Positions 9,207 to 16,886 of a stretch of 64,000 bases of DNA are shown here, one piece after another. Below the pieces are notes generated by a model. That model saw only the letters and a list, made by a program, of their open reading frames with translations, searched no databases and was not told the origin of the DNA. Position 1 is the stretch's first letter; each line of letters opens with the position of its first letter. Origin of the DNA: Actinomycetospora chiangmaiensis DSM 45062 (GTDB lineage: Bacteria; Actinomycetota; Actinomycetes; Mycobacteriales; Pseudonocardiaceae); NCBI RefSeq assembly GCF_000379625.1, contig NZ_KB903218.1, positions 310,001 to 374,000 of the forward strand, read 5' to 3'. Both the position numbers and the translations under genes were made by a program.

Positions 9207-9704
9207 TCAGCTGCCGCAGGTCCCGCCGTACGCCGCGATCTTGTAGTCGACCACGGCGAGGGCGGCCTGGAGATCCCGCAGGTGTGACACGACGGCCGCA
9301 CGGTGCGCCAGGAGCAGGGCCAGGCGCTCGTCGGAGGTGTGCGGCCCGGCCTGGACCAGTTCGATGTAGCGCGTCACCGACGCGATCGGCATCCCGGACA
9401 GCCGCAGCCAGGTGATGAACATGACCCGCCCGAGCGCGGCGCGGTCGTAGGTCCGTCGCCCCGCGGCGTCCCGGGCCACCGCGAGGAGGCCGATGCGCTC
9501 GTAGTAACGCAGCGTGTGGGCGGTGATGCCCGTGAGGTCGGCGACCTCCGCGATGCCGAGCGTCTCGGGCAGGTCGTCGGGGAGGGCCATCGCCCGCACC
9601 AGCTCGCCGTCGAGCGGGGGCAGCGTGCCGTCCTCGGCGGCGGCGGACTCCAGGACGGTCCGCAGGCGGGAGGCCGGGTGGTGGTGCTCGAGCGTGGTCG
9701 TCAC
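9207..9704 (-). CDS. MerR-family transcriptional regulator
   Basis: 165 residues from GTG 9704. An N-terminal extension of about 47 residues precedes the winged-helix domain (LGIAEVADLTGITAHTLRYYERIGLL), followed by the RRTYD wing and a coiled dimerisation helix. The tail YGGTCGS has a single cysteine but no clear metal-binding set. A TACGTT -10 box lies seven bases before the GTG, suggesting leaderless transcription. A perfect palindrome at 9721-9738 sits just upstream of the box, where MerR proteins bind between -35 and -10. Effector unknown. Confidence 0.88.
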   Translation of the reverse strand: MTTTLEHHHPASRLRTVLESAAAEDGTLPPLDGELVRAMALPDDLPETLGIAEVADLTGITAHTLRYYERIGLLAVARDAAGRRTYDRAALGRVMFITWLRLSGMPIASVTRYIELVQAGPHTSDERLALLLAHRAAVVSHLRDLQAALAVVDYKIAAYGGTCGS

Positions 9705-9711
9705 ACGGGAG

Positions 9712-9738
9712 AACGTAGGTCTTCGAGCGCACTCGAAG
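9712..9738 (-). promoter_or_regulatory. MerR promoter and operator palindrome
   Basis: The minus-strand -10 box TACGTT spans 9712-9717. The perfect inverted repeat CTTCGAG-N4-CTCGAAG spans 9721-9738 and falls in the -35/-10 spacer, the classical MerR operator position. Autoregulation is inference from position. Confidence 0.6.
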
Positions 9739-9804
9739 CCAGGGCCGGTCGGCGGGCCGGGTCACGTTGACGAGTACCTGTTACCGCCGGTACGAGTGGA
9801 GGAC

Positions 9805-10017
9805 GTGAGGGCCTCCCTGTTCGCCGACGTGATGCGCGGGGTCGCCTTCCCGGTGCGGCCCCGGCAGATCGCGGCGGCCGCCGACCACCACGGGGTCGAC
9901 ACGCTGACGCGCCGCAAGATCGAGCAGATCCCGGACCGCGAGTACACCGACGTCTTCGACATCGTCGTCGCCCTGTCGTCCACGCCGGCGCACCTGAGCG
10001 GGCGCCGACCCCTCTAG
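9805..10017 (+). CDS. Small DUF2795 domain protein
   Basis: About 70 residues. The text FADVMRGVAFPVRPRQIAAAADHHG, then KIEQIPDREYTDVFDIVVAL, matches the DUF2795 pattern (short helical domain with PDREY before a final helix). Similar small proteins are widespread in actinobacteria; function unknown. The start is uncertain: GTG 9805, GTG 9796 or an internal codon are possible, and no ideal Shine-Dalgarno spacing decides it. The gene is divergent from the MerR gene and could share its operator region. The frame stays open far upstream but that part has no family similarity. Confidence 0.65.
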   Translation: MRASLFADVMRGVAFPVRPRQIAAAADHHGVDTLTRRKIEQIPDREYTDVFDIVVALSSTPAHLSGRRPL

Positions 10018-10168
10018 ACGTACCGCCCGAACCGCACGCGCAGGACCTAGCGGGGCACGAATCAGGCGTTTCACCTGGGCAAACGGGGCGGGGCGATCAC
10101 CGACCCCCGACCCCCGGTGTGTCACTGTGGTGCCCGGCGCACGCAGCGCCGGGAAGTGAGGGACCGAC

Positions 10169-11365
10169 GTGCTGGGCTCGACCCCGACGGGCGCGCGCGC
10201 CCGCGGCACGGTGCTGTCGGCGGTCCTCGTCGTCGCCCTCGCCGTCCTCGCCGCCTGCTCGTCCGCGGCCCCCGCCGGTGCGCCGAACGCCTCCCCGGCC
10301 GCCGCGGCCTCCCCGGCCCTGCCCCCGGGCCCCCGGGTGACGGTGGACCCGGCCGTCGCCGTGAACCCGGCCACGCCGGTCCGCGTGCACGCGGACGGCG
10401 GGCGCCTCACCGGGGTGCGGATGACCAACCCGGCGGGCGACCAGATCGCCGGCACGACCTCCCCGGACGGGTCCACCTGGACCACCGACGAGCCCCTCGC
10501 CTACGGCCGGACCTACACGGTCGTCACCGACGCCGTCTCCCCGCAGGGCGCCCCGACCCACCTGCAGTCCACCGTCACCACGCTCGACCCGAAGCAGACC
10601 GACACCGCCGCGGTCGACCCCGGCACCACCGACGTCGGGGTCGGGCAGCCCCTCGCGGTCACGTTCAGTCACGCGGTGACCGACAAGGACGCCGCCGTCA
10701 AGGCGCTCACGGTGACCTCGAACCCGCCTCAGACCGGCGCCTGGCACTGGATCTCCTCCACCCAGGTGGACTACCGGCCCGCCGACTACTGGAAGGCCGG
10801 CAGCACCGTCCGGCTCGACGGCAAGCTCTACGGCACCGACCTCGGCGGCGACGCGTTCGGCGCGAAGGACATCCACGAGACCTTCCACGTCCACGACGCC
10901 TGGGTCGCGAAGGCCGACGGAGGCGCCGAGCAGATGCAGATCTTCGACAACGGCGCGCTCGTGAAGACGATGAAGATCAGCCTCGGCTCGCCGCAGTTCC
11001 CGACGCACACCGGGACGCACGTGATCTCCGACAAGGAGCCGAGCGTCGTCATGGACTCCGCCACCTACGGCGTCATGCCCGGCCAGCCCGGCTACTACAA
11101 GGAGACCGTGCTGCTCGACGAGCGCATCTCCAACGACGGCGAGTTCGTGCACTCCGCGCCGTGGTCGGTCGGCCAGCAGGGCACCGACAACGTCTCCCAC
11201 GGCTGCGTGAACCTCAGCCCCGCCGACGCGCAGTGGTTCTTCGACCACTTCTCCATCGGCGACGTCGTCGAGGTCACCAACTCCGGCGGCCCGGCCCTGC
11301 CGATCTGGGACCGTTGGGGCGACTGGGCGGTGCCGTTCTCGCAGTGGCAGGCGTCCTCGAGCTGA
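10169..11365 (+). CDS. Lipoprotein L,D-transpeptidase (YkuD, Ig-like domain)
   Basis: Makes 3-3 peptidoglycan cross-links outside the membrane. 398 residues from GTG 10169, which has a purine-rich GTGAGGGA upstream. A lipoprotein signal ends in the lipobox VLAAC (Cys about residue 29), followed by an Ala/Pro-rich linker. Residues about 55-240 form Ig-like modules as in mycobacterial LdtMt2. The YkuD catalytic domain includes the active-site block FVHSAPWSVG and SHGCVNLS with the conserved His and Cys. A tryptophan-rich tail (IWDRWGDWAVPF) matches the family's C-terminal subdomain. Confidence 0.94.
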   Translation: MLGSTPTGARARGTVLSAVLVVALAVLAACSSAAPAGAPNASPAAAASPALPPGPRVTVDPAVAVNPATPVRVHADGGRLTGVRMTNPAGDQIAGTTSPDGSTWTTDEPLAYGRTYTVVTDAVSPQGAPTHLQSTVTTLDPKQTDTAAVDPGTTDVGVGQPLAVTFSHAVTDKDAAVKALTVTSNPPQTGAWHWISSTQVDYRPADYWKAGSTVRLDGKLYGTDLGGDAFGAKDIHETFHVHDAWVAKADGGAEQMQIFDNGALVKTMKISLGSPQFPTHTGTHVISDKEPSVVMDSATYGVMPGQPGYYKETVLLDERISNDGEFVHSAPWSVGQQGTDNVSHGCVNLSPADAQWFFDHFSIGDVVEVTNSGGPALPIWDRWGDWAVPFSQWQASSS

Positions 11366-11408
11366 CCGGCACGGGCCCGGGGGATCGGTCCCGGGGTCGG
11401 TCGCAGGG

Positions 11409-12143
11409 TCAGTCGCGCGTGATCACGAGCGTGGTGAACGCCCCCACGTGCACCCGGTCGCCCGCGTCGAGCGGCACCACGGTGTCCAGGGCGATCGGGT
11501 CCTCGCCGTAGTTGATCGTGGTCCCGTTCGTCGAGCCGGGGTCGAGCACCGACCACCCGTCGTCGTCGGGGCGGGGCAGCAGGACCGCGTGCAGGTGCGA
11601 CACCCCGGGGTCGAGCGGGGGCCCGGCCAGGTCGATCTGGGGCGGCGGGGTGCTGCCGTGGACCCGGCGGCGCCCGATCCGCACCTCGGCGCCGGTCAGC
11701 GTGAGCTCGGTCCGGGGGTAGTAGGTCGGGAAGGTCACCGCGGCGATGTCGGGGCCCTCGCGGGCCACGACGGTCTCGTAGTAGCGCCGGTCGGCCTCGA
11801 CGGCGACGCGCCAGATCCCCGTTCCCGACGCCGGGTCCGGCGCGACAGGGGCCGCGGGTGCGGCCGGGGCGGCGGGTGCGGCGGGTGCGGCGGAGGCCGG
11901 TGCGGCCGGGGCCGCGGGAGCGGAGCCCCCGACGACGAAGTCGTGCCCGTCCTCCTCGCAGAAGCGCCCGGTCCGCGGTGAGCCGCACACCGGGCACACC
12001 TCGGCCGGTCCCGCCACCGGCTGCTGGGGTGCCGGGACCGCCGCGGCCCCCGACGACGCCGGGGCGCTGCCCATCGGCGCCCCGCACTCGTCGCAGAAGT
12101 CGGTGGTCTCCGAGACGTGCCCGTTCCGGCAGGTCGCGCTCAC
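11409..12143 (-). CDS. Zinc-ribbon FHA domain protein of the PknG operon
   Basis: 244 residues from ATG 12143. Two short zinc ribbons (CRNGHVSETTDFCDECG and CPVCGSPRTGRFC) open the protein, then an Ala/Pro repeat linker. The C-terminal FHA domain keeps its phosphothreonine-binding residues: the IGRRR arginine, the Ser-His of VSHLHA and the Asn of STNGT. FHA proteins GarA/OdhI are known PknG substrates that control 2-oxoglutarate metabolism, so this protein is a plausible partner of the operon's kinase; that is inference. It is the last of seven genes and its start overlaps the vWA stop by 4 bp. Confidence 0.9.
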   Translation of the reverse strand: MSATCRNGHVSETTDFCDECGAPMGSAPASSGAAAVPAPQQPVAGPAEVCPVCGSPRTGRFCEEDGHDFVVGGSAPAAPAAPASAAPAAPAAPAAPAAPVAPDPASGTGIWRVAVEADRRYYETVVAREGPDIAAVTFPTYYPRTELTLTGAEVRIGRRRVHGSTPPPQIDLAGPPLDPGVSHLHAVLLPRPDDDGWSVLDPGSTNGTTINYGEDPIALDTVVPLDAGDRVHVGAFTTLVITRD

Positions 12144-13447
12144 CCGTCCCCCCGCACGCGGGCGGTCCGGGTGGAGCGCACGTCGAGGGTCATCTCGTCG
12201 GCGGCGGTGACCTCGCGGCGCAGCCGGACCCGTCCGGTCGCCGGGTCCTCGACCTCGACGACCTTCGCGAGCAGGGCCGACGTCTCGTCGTTGCCCGACG
12301 CCGCCGCCAGCGCCACCGCGCGTCCCAGCCGGGCGGTGGCGACGCGGACGTCCCCGGAGCGGCGGGCGTCGAGCCCCTCCCGGATGGCGTCGGCGAGCTC
12401 GGCCTGTCCCGTGTAGTGCGCGACCCGCGGGTTCAGCCGGGTCGACAACGCCGGGTCGCCGGTCCAGGTCACCGGCACCCGCGTCTCGGCGAGGATCTCC
12501 GCCGTCGCGGTGTCAGCCGTCGGGGGAGCGGCCACCCCCACCCGCGCGGCGAGGATCTCCTCCCCGACGGTGAGCGGCTCCAGCGCGATCCGGACGTGGT
12601 ACTCGCGGGTCTCGTCCCCCCAGGACCCGAGGGGGTAGAGCCCGACGAGGGGCTTGGCCGGGTCGGGCGTCCGCCGGTCGGTGAGGTCCTCGACGGTGGG
12701 GGAGACCTGCTTGACCGAGACCACCGTGGCCCCGCGCGGCGCCCACACGCGCAGCGCCACGTCGCCGACGCCACGGCCCATCGCCCCAGCGACGATCCCC
12801 TCGAAGTCCGCGGCGAGATCTTCGGGGGCGGCGACGATGTCGGCGGTGCCGAGCAGCGCGCTCGCGATCCCGCGCACCTCCTCGACCACCCAGTCGGTGC
12901 CGACCCCCCGCGCGTCGCACGTGAAGACGCCCTCGCAGGCGGCCACGGCGGCGGCGAGGTCCTCGGGCGTCTCGTGCTCGTCCCGGCCGTCGGTCAGCAG
13001 GATCGCGTGCCGCAGCCGCCGCGGGTGCGGGGCGAGCAGCCGCTGCGCGAGCGTCAGCCACGTGCCGATGGCGGTGCCACCCGACGGAGTCAGGTCCGCG
13101 ACGGCGGCGCGGGCCTGCGCCCGGGTGGTGCGGTCCAGCACCACGAGGCGCTCCGCCGTGGGGAAGACGGGCTGCGCGCGGTGCCGGCCCGCCACCACCG
13201 CGACGAGGACGCCGTCGGGCAGCGCGTCGAGGGCGGCGAGGGTGGCCCGCCGGGCCGAGGCGATCTTCGTCGCCGGGTCGCCCATCGAGCCCGAGCAGTC
13301 GATCATCACGACGACCGCCGACCCGGTCGTCGCGGCCGCCCCGGCCGTGTCCGCCGCGGTCACGGCGACGATCGCGTCGACCTCGCGGCCGCCCTCGGGC
13401 AGGTGCGCCTCGTGGAACGCCTCGACGGTGAAGCGTGGGCCGGTCAC
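12140..13447 (-). CDS. von Willebrand factor A domain protein of the PknG operon
   Basis: 435 residues from GTG 13447, chosen because it overlaps the PP2C stop by 4 bp; the frame is open further upstream without similarity. The vWA domain has an intact MIDAS motif (MIDCSGSMG, Asp50-x-Ser52-x-Ser54), the threonine segment TPSGGTAIG and LLTDGRDEHE. The C-terminal half is beta-rich with REYHVRI and a final RRSGDVRVATARLGRAV helix. No signal peptide or membrane segment is visible. With its neighbours it forms a vWA-PP2C-kinase set like the TerY-P triad described by comparative genomics of Ter stress systems. Confidence 0.9.
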   Translation of the reverse strand: MTGPRFTVEAFHEAHLPEGGREVDAIVAVTAADTAGAAATTGSAVVVMIDCSGSMGDPATKIASARRATLAALDALPDGVLVAVVAGRHRAQPVFPTAERLVVLDRTTRAQARAAVADLTPSGGTAIGTWLTLAQRLLAPHPRRLRHAILLTDGRDEHETPEDLAAAVAACEGVFTCDARGVGTDWVVEEVRGIASALLGTADIVAAPEDLAADFEGIVAGAMGRGVGDVALRVWAPRGATVVSVKQVSPTVEDLTDRRTPDPAKPLVGLYPLGSWGDETREYHVRIALEPLTVGEEILAARVGVAAPPTADTATAEILAETRVPVTWTGDPALSTRLNPRVAHYTGQAELADAIREGLDARRSGDVRVATARLGRAVALAAASGNDETSALLAKVVEVEDPATGRVRLRREVTAADEMTLDVRSTRTARVRGDG

Positions 13448-14643
13448 GACGCGTCCCGCTCCGGGGCGATCACGTCGACGACCACGAGTGTCGTGTTGTC
13501 GGTGCCGCCGTCGTCGAGCGCGGCGTCGAGCATCGTCCGGGCGGTCTCGGCCGGGTCGTCGGCGAGCAGCCGGGCGAGGTCGGCTGGCGCGGGGACGTGG
13601 TTCCAGAGCCCGTCGCTGCAGATGAGCACGACCCCCGACCGGTCGGCGGCGTGCGCGACGACGTGGGCGGGGCCGGGCGGCCCGTCCGCGGCGACCCAGC
13701 GGGTGATCGCGTGGGCCCGCGGGTCGGCGTAGGCCGCGTCCGCGTCGAGCAGGCCGATGGCGACGGCCTCGGCCGCCCAGGAGTCGTCGGTGGTCAGCAC
13801 CACCGACTCCTCCGGGGCGTCGGGCACCAGCCAGTAGGCGCGGCTGTCCCCGACCCAGCCGATCACGAGGATCTCGTCGACCACGAGGGCCGACACGTAC
13901 GTGCACGCGGGTGCGTCCCGGCCCTCGGCCAGCGCCGTCACCGCCTCGGTCGCGGCGTCCGCACACACGTGGGCCAGCTCGGTGAGGTCGACCCCACCGG
14001 TGGGCGCGAGGTCGGGGTCGTCGACGTCGGGGTGGGCGAGCGCGTCCCGGGCGGCGTCGAGGACCGCGGCACACGCGGCGAGCGAGGCCCGCTCGCTGCC
14101 GGGGACCGAGGCCACCCCGTCGCAGACGACCCCGACGACGAGGTCGCCCGCGTCGCCGGCGAGCGGCAGCCGGGCGAGACCGTAGGCGTCCTCGTTGGCC
14201 GCCCGGACGCGGCCGAGGTCGGTGATCGCGGCGGCGCCGGCGACGGCGTGCTCGGCGTGGTCCCGCGCGTCCTCGGGGACGGTGCCCTCCCCGGCGGTGC
14301 CGGGACGCCCGCACTCGTCACAGAAGCCCCTATCGGCGTGCTCGTCCGGATTGGCGATGGTGCCCTCCCCGCACGCCGCGCACGGCGTCTCGTTGTCGGT
14401 CGTGGCGGACCGTCCGGTGCCCGGTCCCCCCGGATTCTCGGCCCCCGGCCCGTCGGGGGCGACCGGCGGGCCGGAGCCGAGCGTCACCCGGGCCGTCACG
14501 GGGCGGGCGCGCGTGCCCGGGCGCTGCTCCGCCGGCGGACCGGCCGTCTCCGGCAGCGCCGTGCCGCACCCCTCGCAGAACCGGTCCCCGGGCTCGCCGA
14601 GCTCCCCGCACCCGAGACAGACCGCGCCGACGGCCGCGCTCAC
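13444..14643 (-). CDS. PP2C-type Ser/Thr protein phosphatase with N-terminal zinc ribbons
   Basis: 399 residues from GTG 14643 (VSAAVGAVCLGCGELG). Two zinc ribbons precede the enzyme: CLGCGELGEPGDRFCEGCG and CAACGEG with FCDECGRPG. The PP2C domain begins at ITDLGRVRAANEDAYG. Its metal-binding aspartates are present in VVCDGVAS, LICSDGLWNH and GGTDNTTLVVV, so it should be active. It is encoded directly after pknG with a 4-bp overlap and is the obvious opposing phosphatase for that kinase (inference). Cytoplasmic. Confidence 0.93.
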   Translation of the reverse strand: MSAAVGAVCLGCGELGEPGDRFCEGCGTALPETAGPPAEQRPGTRARPVTARVTLGSGPPVAPDGPGAENPGGPGTGRSATTDNETPCAACGEGTIANPDEHADRGFCDECGRPGTAGEGTVPEDARDHAEHAVAGAAAITDLGRVRAANEDAYGLARLPLAGDAGDLVVGVVCDGVASVPGSERASLAACAAVLDAARDALAHPDVDDPDLAPTGGVDLTELAHVCADAATEAVTALAEGRDAPACTYVSALVVDEILVIGWVGDSRAYWLVPDAPEESVVLTTDDSWAAEAVAIGLLDADAAYADPRAHAITRWVAADGPPGPAHVVAHAADRSGVVLICSDGLWNHVPAPADLARLLADDPAETARTMLDAALDDGGTDNTTLVVVDVIAPERDAS

Positions 14644-16886
14644 CGTGCGGTCCAGGGCCGGGCGTCGTTGGCGGCGTCGACCAGGGCGAACCGTTCGGCG
14701 GCCGTGCGGGCGAAGCGGGCCCGCAGCCGGTAGCGCTCCTCGAGGGCGAAGCCGAGCGCGTCGTCGTCGTCGAGGGCGCAGCCGAGCACCGTGCCGGTCC
14801 GCTCGTCGGCCGGCAGCGCCCGGCACGCCTGCAGGACCTCGGTCTGCAGTCCCGCGGCGCGCAGCGGGTCCAGGTCGACCGCCTCGGTGCGTGCTCCCGC
14901 CTCCATGACCGTCGAGCGTGTCAGACGCGGCGCGCCGAGGAGCACCCGGACGGCGGCGACCCGCGCGTCGGCGGCGTGGACCGACGTCGGCGGCACCTCG
15001 TCGAGGACGGCCACCGCTCCCGCGCGGTCGTCCGCACCAACCCGGAGCCGGGCCAGGGCGAACGCCGCGCCGGTCCAGGTGCGGTCGGTGCGCCAGACGC
15101 GCGCGAACCGCTCGGCCGTGTCCGCGTCGGGTGTGCCACCGACCGCGATGGACTCGTGCTCGCCCAGGACGGCCAGGGCGAACGGCGGGGCCAGTTCGCC
15201 GGGCAGCGCGTCGGCCACCTCGTCGGCGAGCTGCGCGGCGAGCCCGGCCCGTCCGGCCGCGGCCGCGTGCCGGGCCCGCAGCCAGGTCCAGGCCCACTCG
15301 CCGGGCACCGCGTGGGCCTCGAGCGCCCGGCCCGCGGCCTCGACCTCACCGGCGTCGAGGTGGGCCGTCACCGCCGACTGCCGGGCCTGGTCGGTGTCGA
15401 GCGCCCCCTCGGCCGAGACGGCCACGAGGACCGCGCGCGGGCCCTGGGCCGCGGCCGCCACGAGTTCCGGGGTCGACGGGTCGTCCGGGTCGGGCAGGGG
15501 CGGGGGCAGCGCGGTCGCGAGCTCGGCCGGCGTGGCGGGTCCGTCGACCCCGACGGCGGCGGGCGGCGCCGCGAGCACCGTCGAGAGCCGGGGCGGTGGG
15601 GTGGTGTGGGCCGCGGTGAGCTGGCGCAGCACGCCGAGCATCTGCTCGGCGAGCTCGTCGACGCTCACGAACCGGTCGGCCGGGTCGGGGGCGGTGGCGC
15701 GGTCGAGCAGCCGACGCAGCGGCTCGTGCTCGAGGGCCGGGGCGTCCTCGGGCAGCGGCAGCACGTCGCGCATCGCGCCGTGGAAGTCGAAGTTCGCCAC
15801 GAGCACCGCGAGCGTGCGCCCCACCGTGTACACGTCGGAGGCGACCGACGGCCCGGCGCCGTCCGGGGCGATCTCCGGCGCCTGGTAGCCGACGGTGCCC
15901 CACACGTCGCCGCCGGGGTCGTCGATCCGGCGGACGGCGCCGAGGTCGATCAGCGTGACGTCGGTGCCGGTCTGCACCACGTTGTCCGGCTTGAAGTCGC
16001 AGTAGAGCAGGCCCCGCTCGTGCATGTGGGCGAGCGCGGGCAGCACCTCCAGCACGTAGGCCAGGGCGTGCTCGGGGTCCATCGGCTCCCGGGGGTCCCG
16101 CATCGCCTTGAGCGACCGCCCGCCGATGTACTCCATGACGATGTAGGTCGCGTCCCCGTCGGTCACGACGTTGTAGATGCGCACGATGTGCGGGTGGACG
16201 AGCTGGGCGAGGAAACCCTGCTCGGCGTCGGCGGCGGCCAGCGCGGCGGCGTCGCCGGTGTTCAGCAGGCCCTTGAGGACCACCCACCGGTCGCGCACCC
16301 GGCGGTCCCGGGCCAGGTAGATCCAGCCGAGACCGCCGTGGGCCAGGCAGCCGAGCACCTCGTACTGGTCGGCGACCAGGTCGCCCGCGGCGAGCGACGG
16401 GGTGAAGGAGAAGCGGGTGCCGCACTGCGGGCAGAACCCCTCGGTGCGCCCCGGCCGGTCGTCGCGCCCCCGCCCGACCGGCGCGTCGCACGCGCCGCAG
16501 TAGCGGCTCCGCTCGGGCACCACGGGGTCGGCCATCACGGCGTCGGCCGGGTCCGCGGCCGGTTCCGGGTCGATGGGGACCAGCCCCGCCCCGATGCGCC
16601 GCCGGCTCGACCCCGACCGGGTCCGTCCGGACCCGCCCGCCCCGGATCCGCTGCGCCCCGAGGGGGTCGGCCCCGAGCCGGTGGACGGGCCCGAGCCGGT
16701 GGGCGGGCCGGAGCCGTGGGACAGCCCGGACGCCACGGACGCCGCCGTCGCGGGCCCCTCCTCGACGACGGGTGCCGCCGGTGCAGCGGGTGCCGCCGCG
16801 CGGCCGCAGGTGTCGCAGAACCCGTCGTCCTCGAGCGCGCCGTCGCAACCGGGACGGGCGCAGGGCGTGGGCGGGGCGCTCGTCAC
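14640..16886 (-). CDS. pknG: PknG-type Ser/Thr protein kinase
   Basis: 748 residues from GTG 16886. Order of parts: a zinc ribbon (Cys9, 14, 24, 27), a Ser/Gly-rich linker, the rubredoxin-like module (Cys130/133 and 152/155), a kinase domain, then C-terminal TPR-like helices. Kinase residues match PknG: VVLKG (Lys205), LLYCDFKPDN (Asp297) and DLG in place of DFG. In mycobacteria and corynebacteria PknG acts downstream of GlnH/GlnX and phosphorylates the FHA protein GarA/OdhI. Here glnX and glnH are in the same operon, and an FHA protein is encoded at its end. The additional N-terminal ribbon resembles those of the co-encoded PP2C and FHA proteins. Confidence 0.95.
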   Translation of the reverse strand: MTSAPPTPCARPGCDGALEDDGFCDTCGRAAAPAAPAAPVVEEGPATAASVASGLSHGSGPPTGSGPSTGSGPTPSGRSGSGAGGSGRTRSGSSRRRIGAGLVPIDPEPAADPADAVMADPVVPERSRYCGACDAPVGRGRDDRPGRTEGFCPQCGTRFSFTPSLAAGDLVADQYEVLGCLAHGGLGWIYLARDRRVRDRWVVLKGLLNTGDAAALAAADAEQGFLAQLVHPHIVRIYNVVTDGDATYIVMEYIGGRSLKAMRDPREPMDPEHALAYVLEVLPALAHMHERGLLYCDFKPDNVVQTGTDVTLIDLGAVRRIDDPGGDVWGTVGYQAPEIAPDGAGPSVASDVYTVGRTLAVLVANFDFHGAMRDVLPLPEDAPALEHEPLRRLLDRATAPDPADRFVSVDELAEQMLGVLRQLTAAHTTPPPRLSTVLAAPPAAVGVDGPATPAELATALPPPLPDPDDPSTPELVAAAAQGPRAVLVAVSAEGALDTDQARQSAVTAHLDAGEVEAAGRALEAHAVPGEWAWTWLRARHAAAAGRAGLAAQLADEVADALPGELAPPFALAVLGEHESIAVGGTPDADTAERFARVWRTDRTWTGAAFALARLRVGADDRAGAVAVLDEVPPTSVHAADARVAAVRVLLGAPRLTRSTVMEAGARTEAVDLDPLRAAGLQTEVLQACRALPADERTGTVLGCALDDDDALGFALEERYRLRARFARTAAERFALVDAANDARPWTAR

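Noticed and set aside
9514-9804. Upstream extension of the DUF2795 frame
   Set aside because: It is antisense to the MerR gene and crosses its operator; family similarity begins only after about 9805.
11366-11408. Palindromic CCCGGG sequences between the L,D-transpeptidase and FHA genes
   Set aside because: Short arms and no T-tract; too weak in this base composition to call a terminator.
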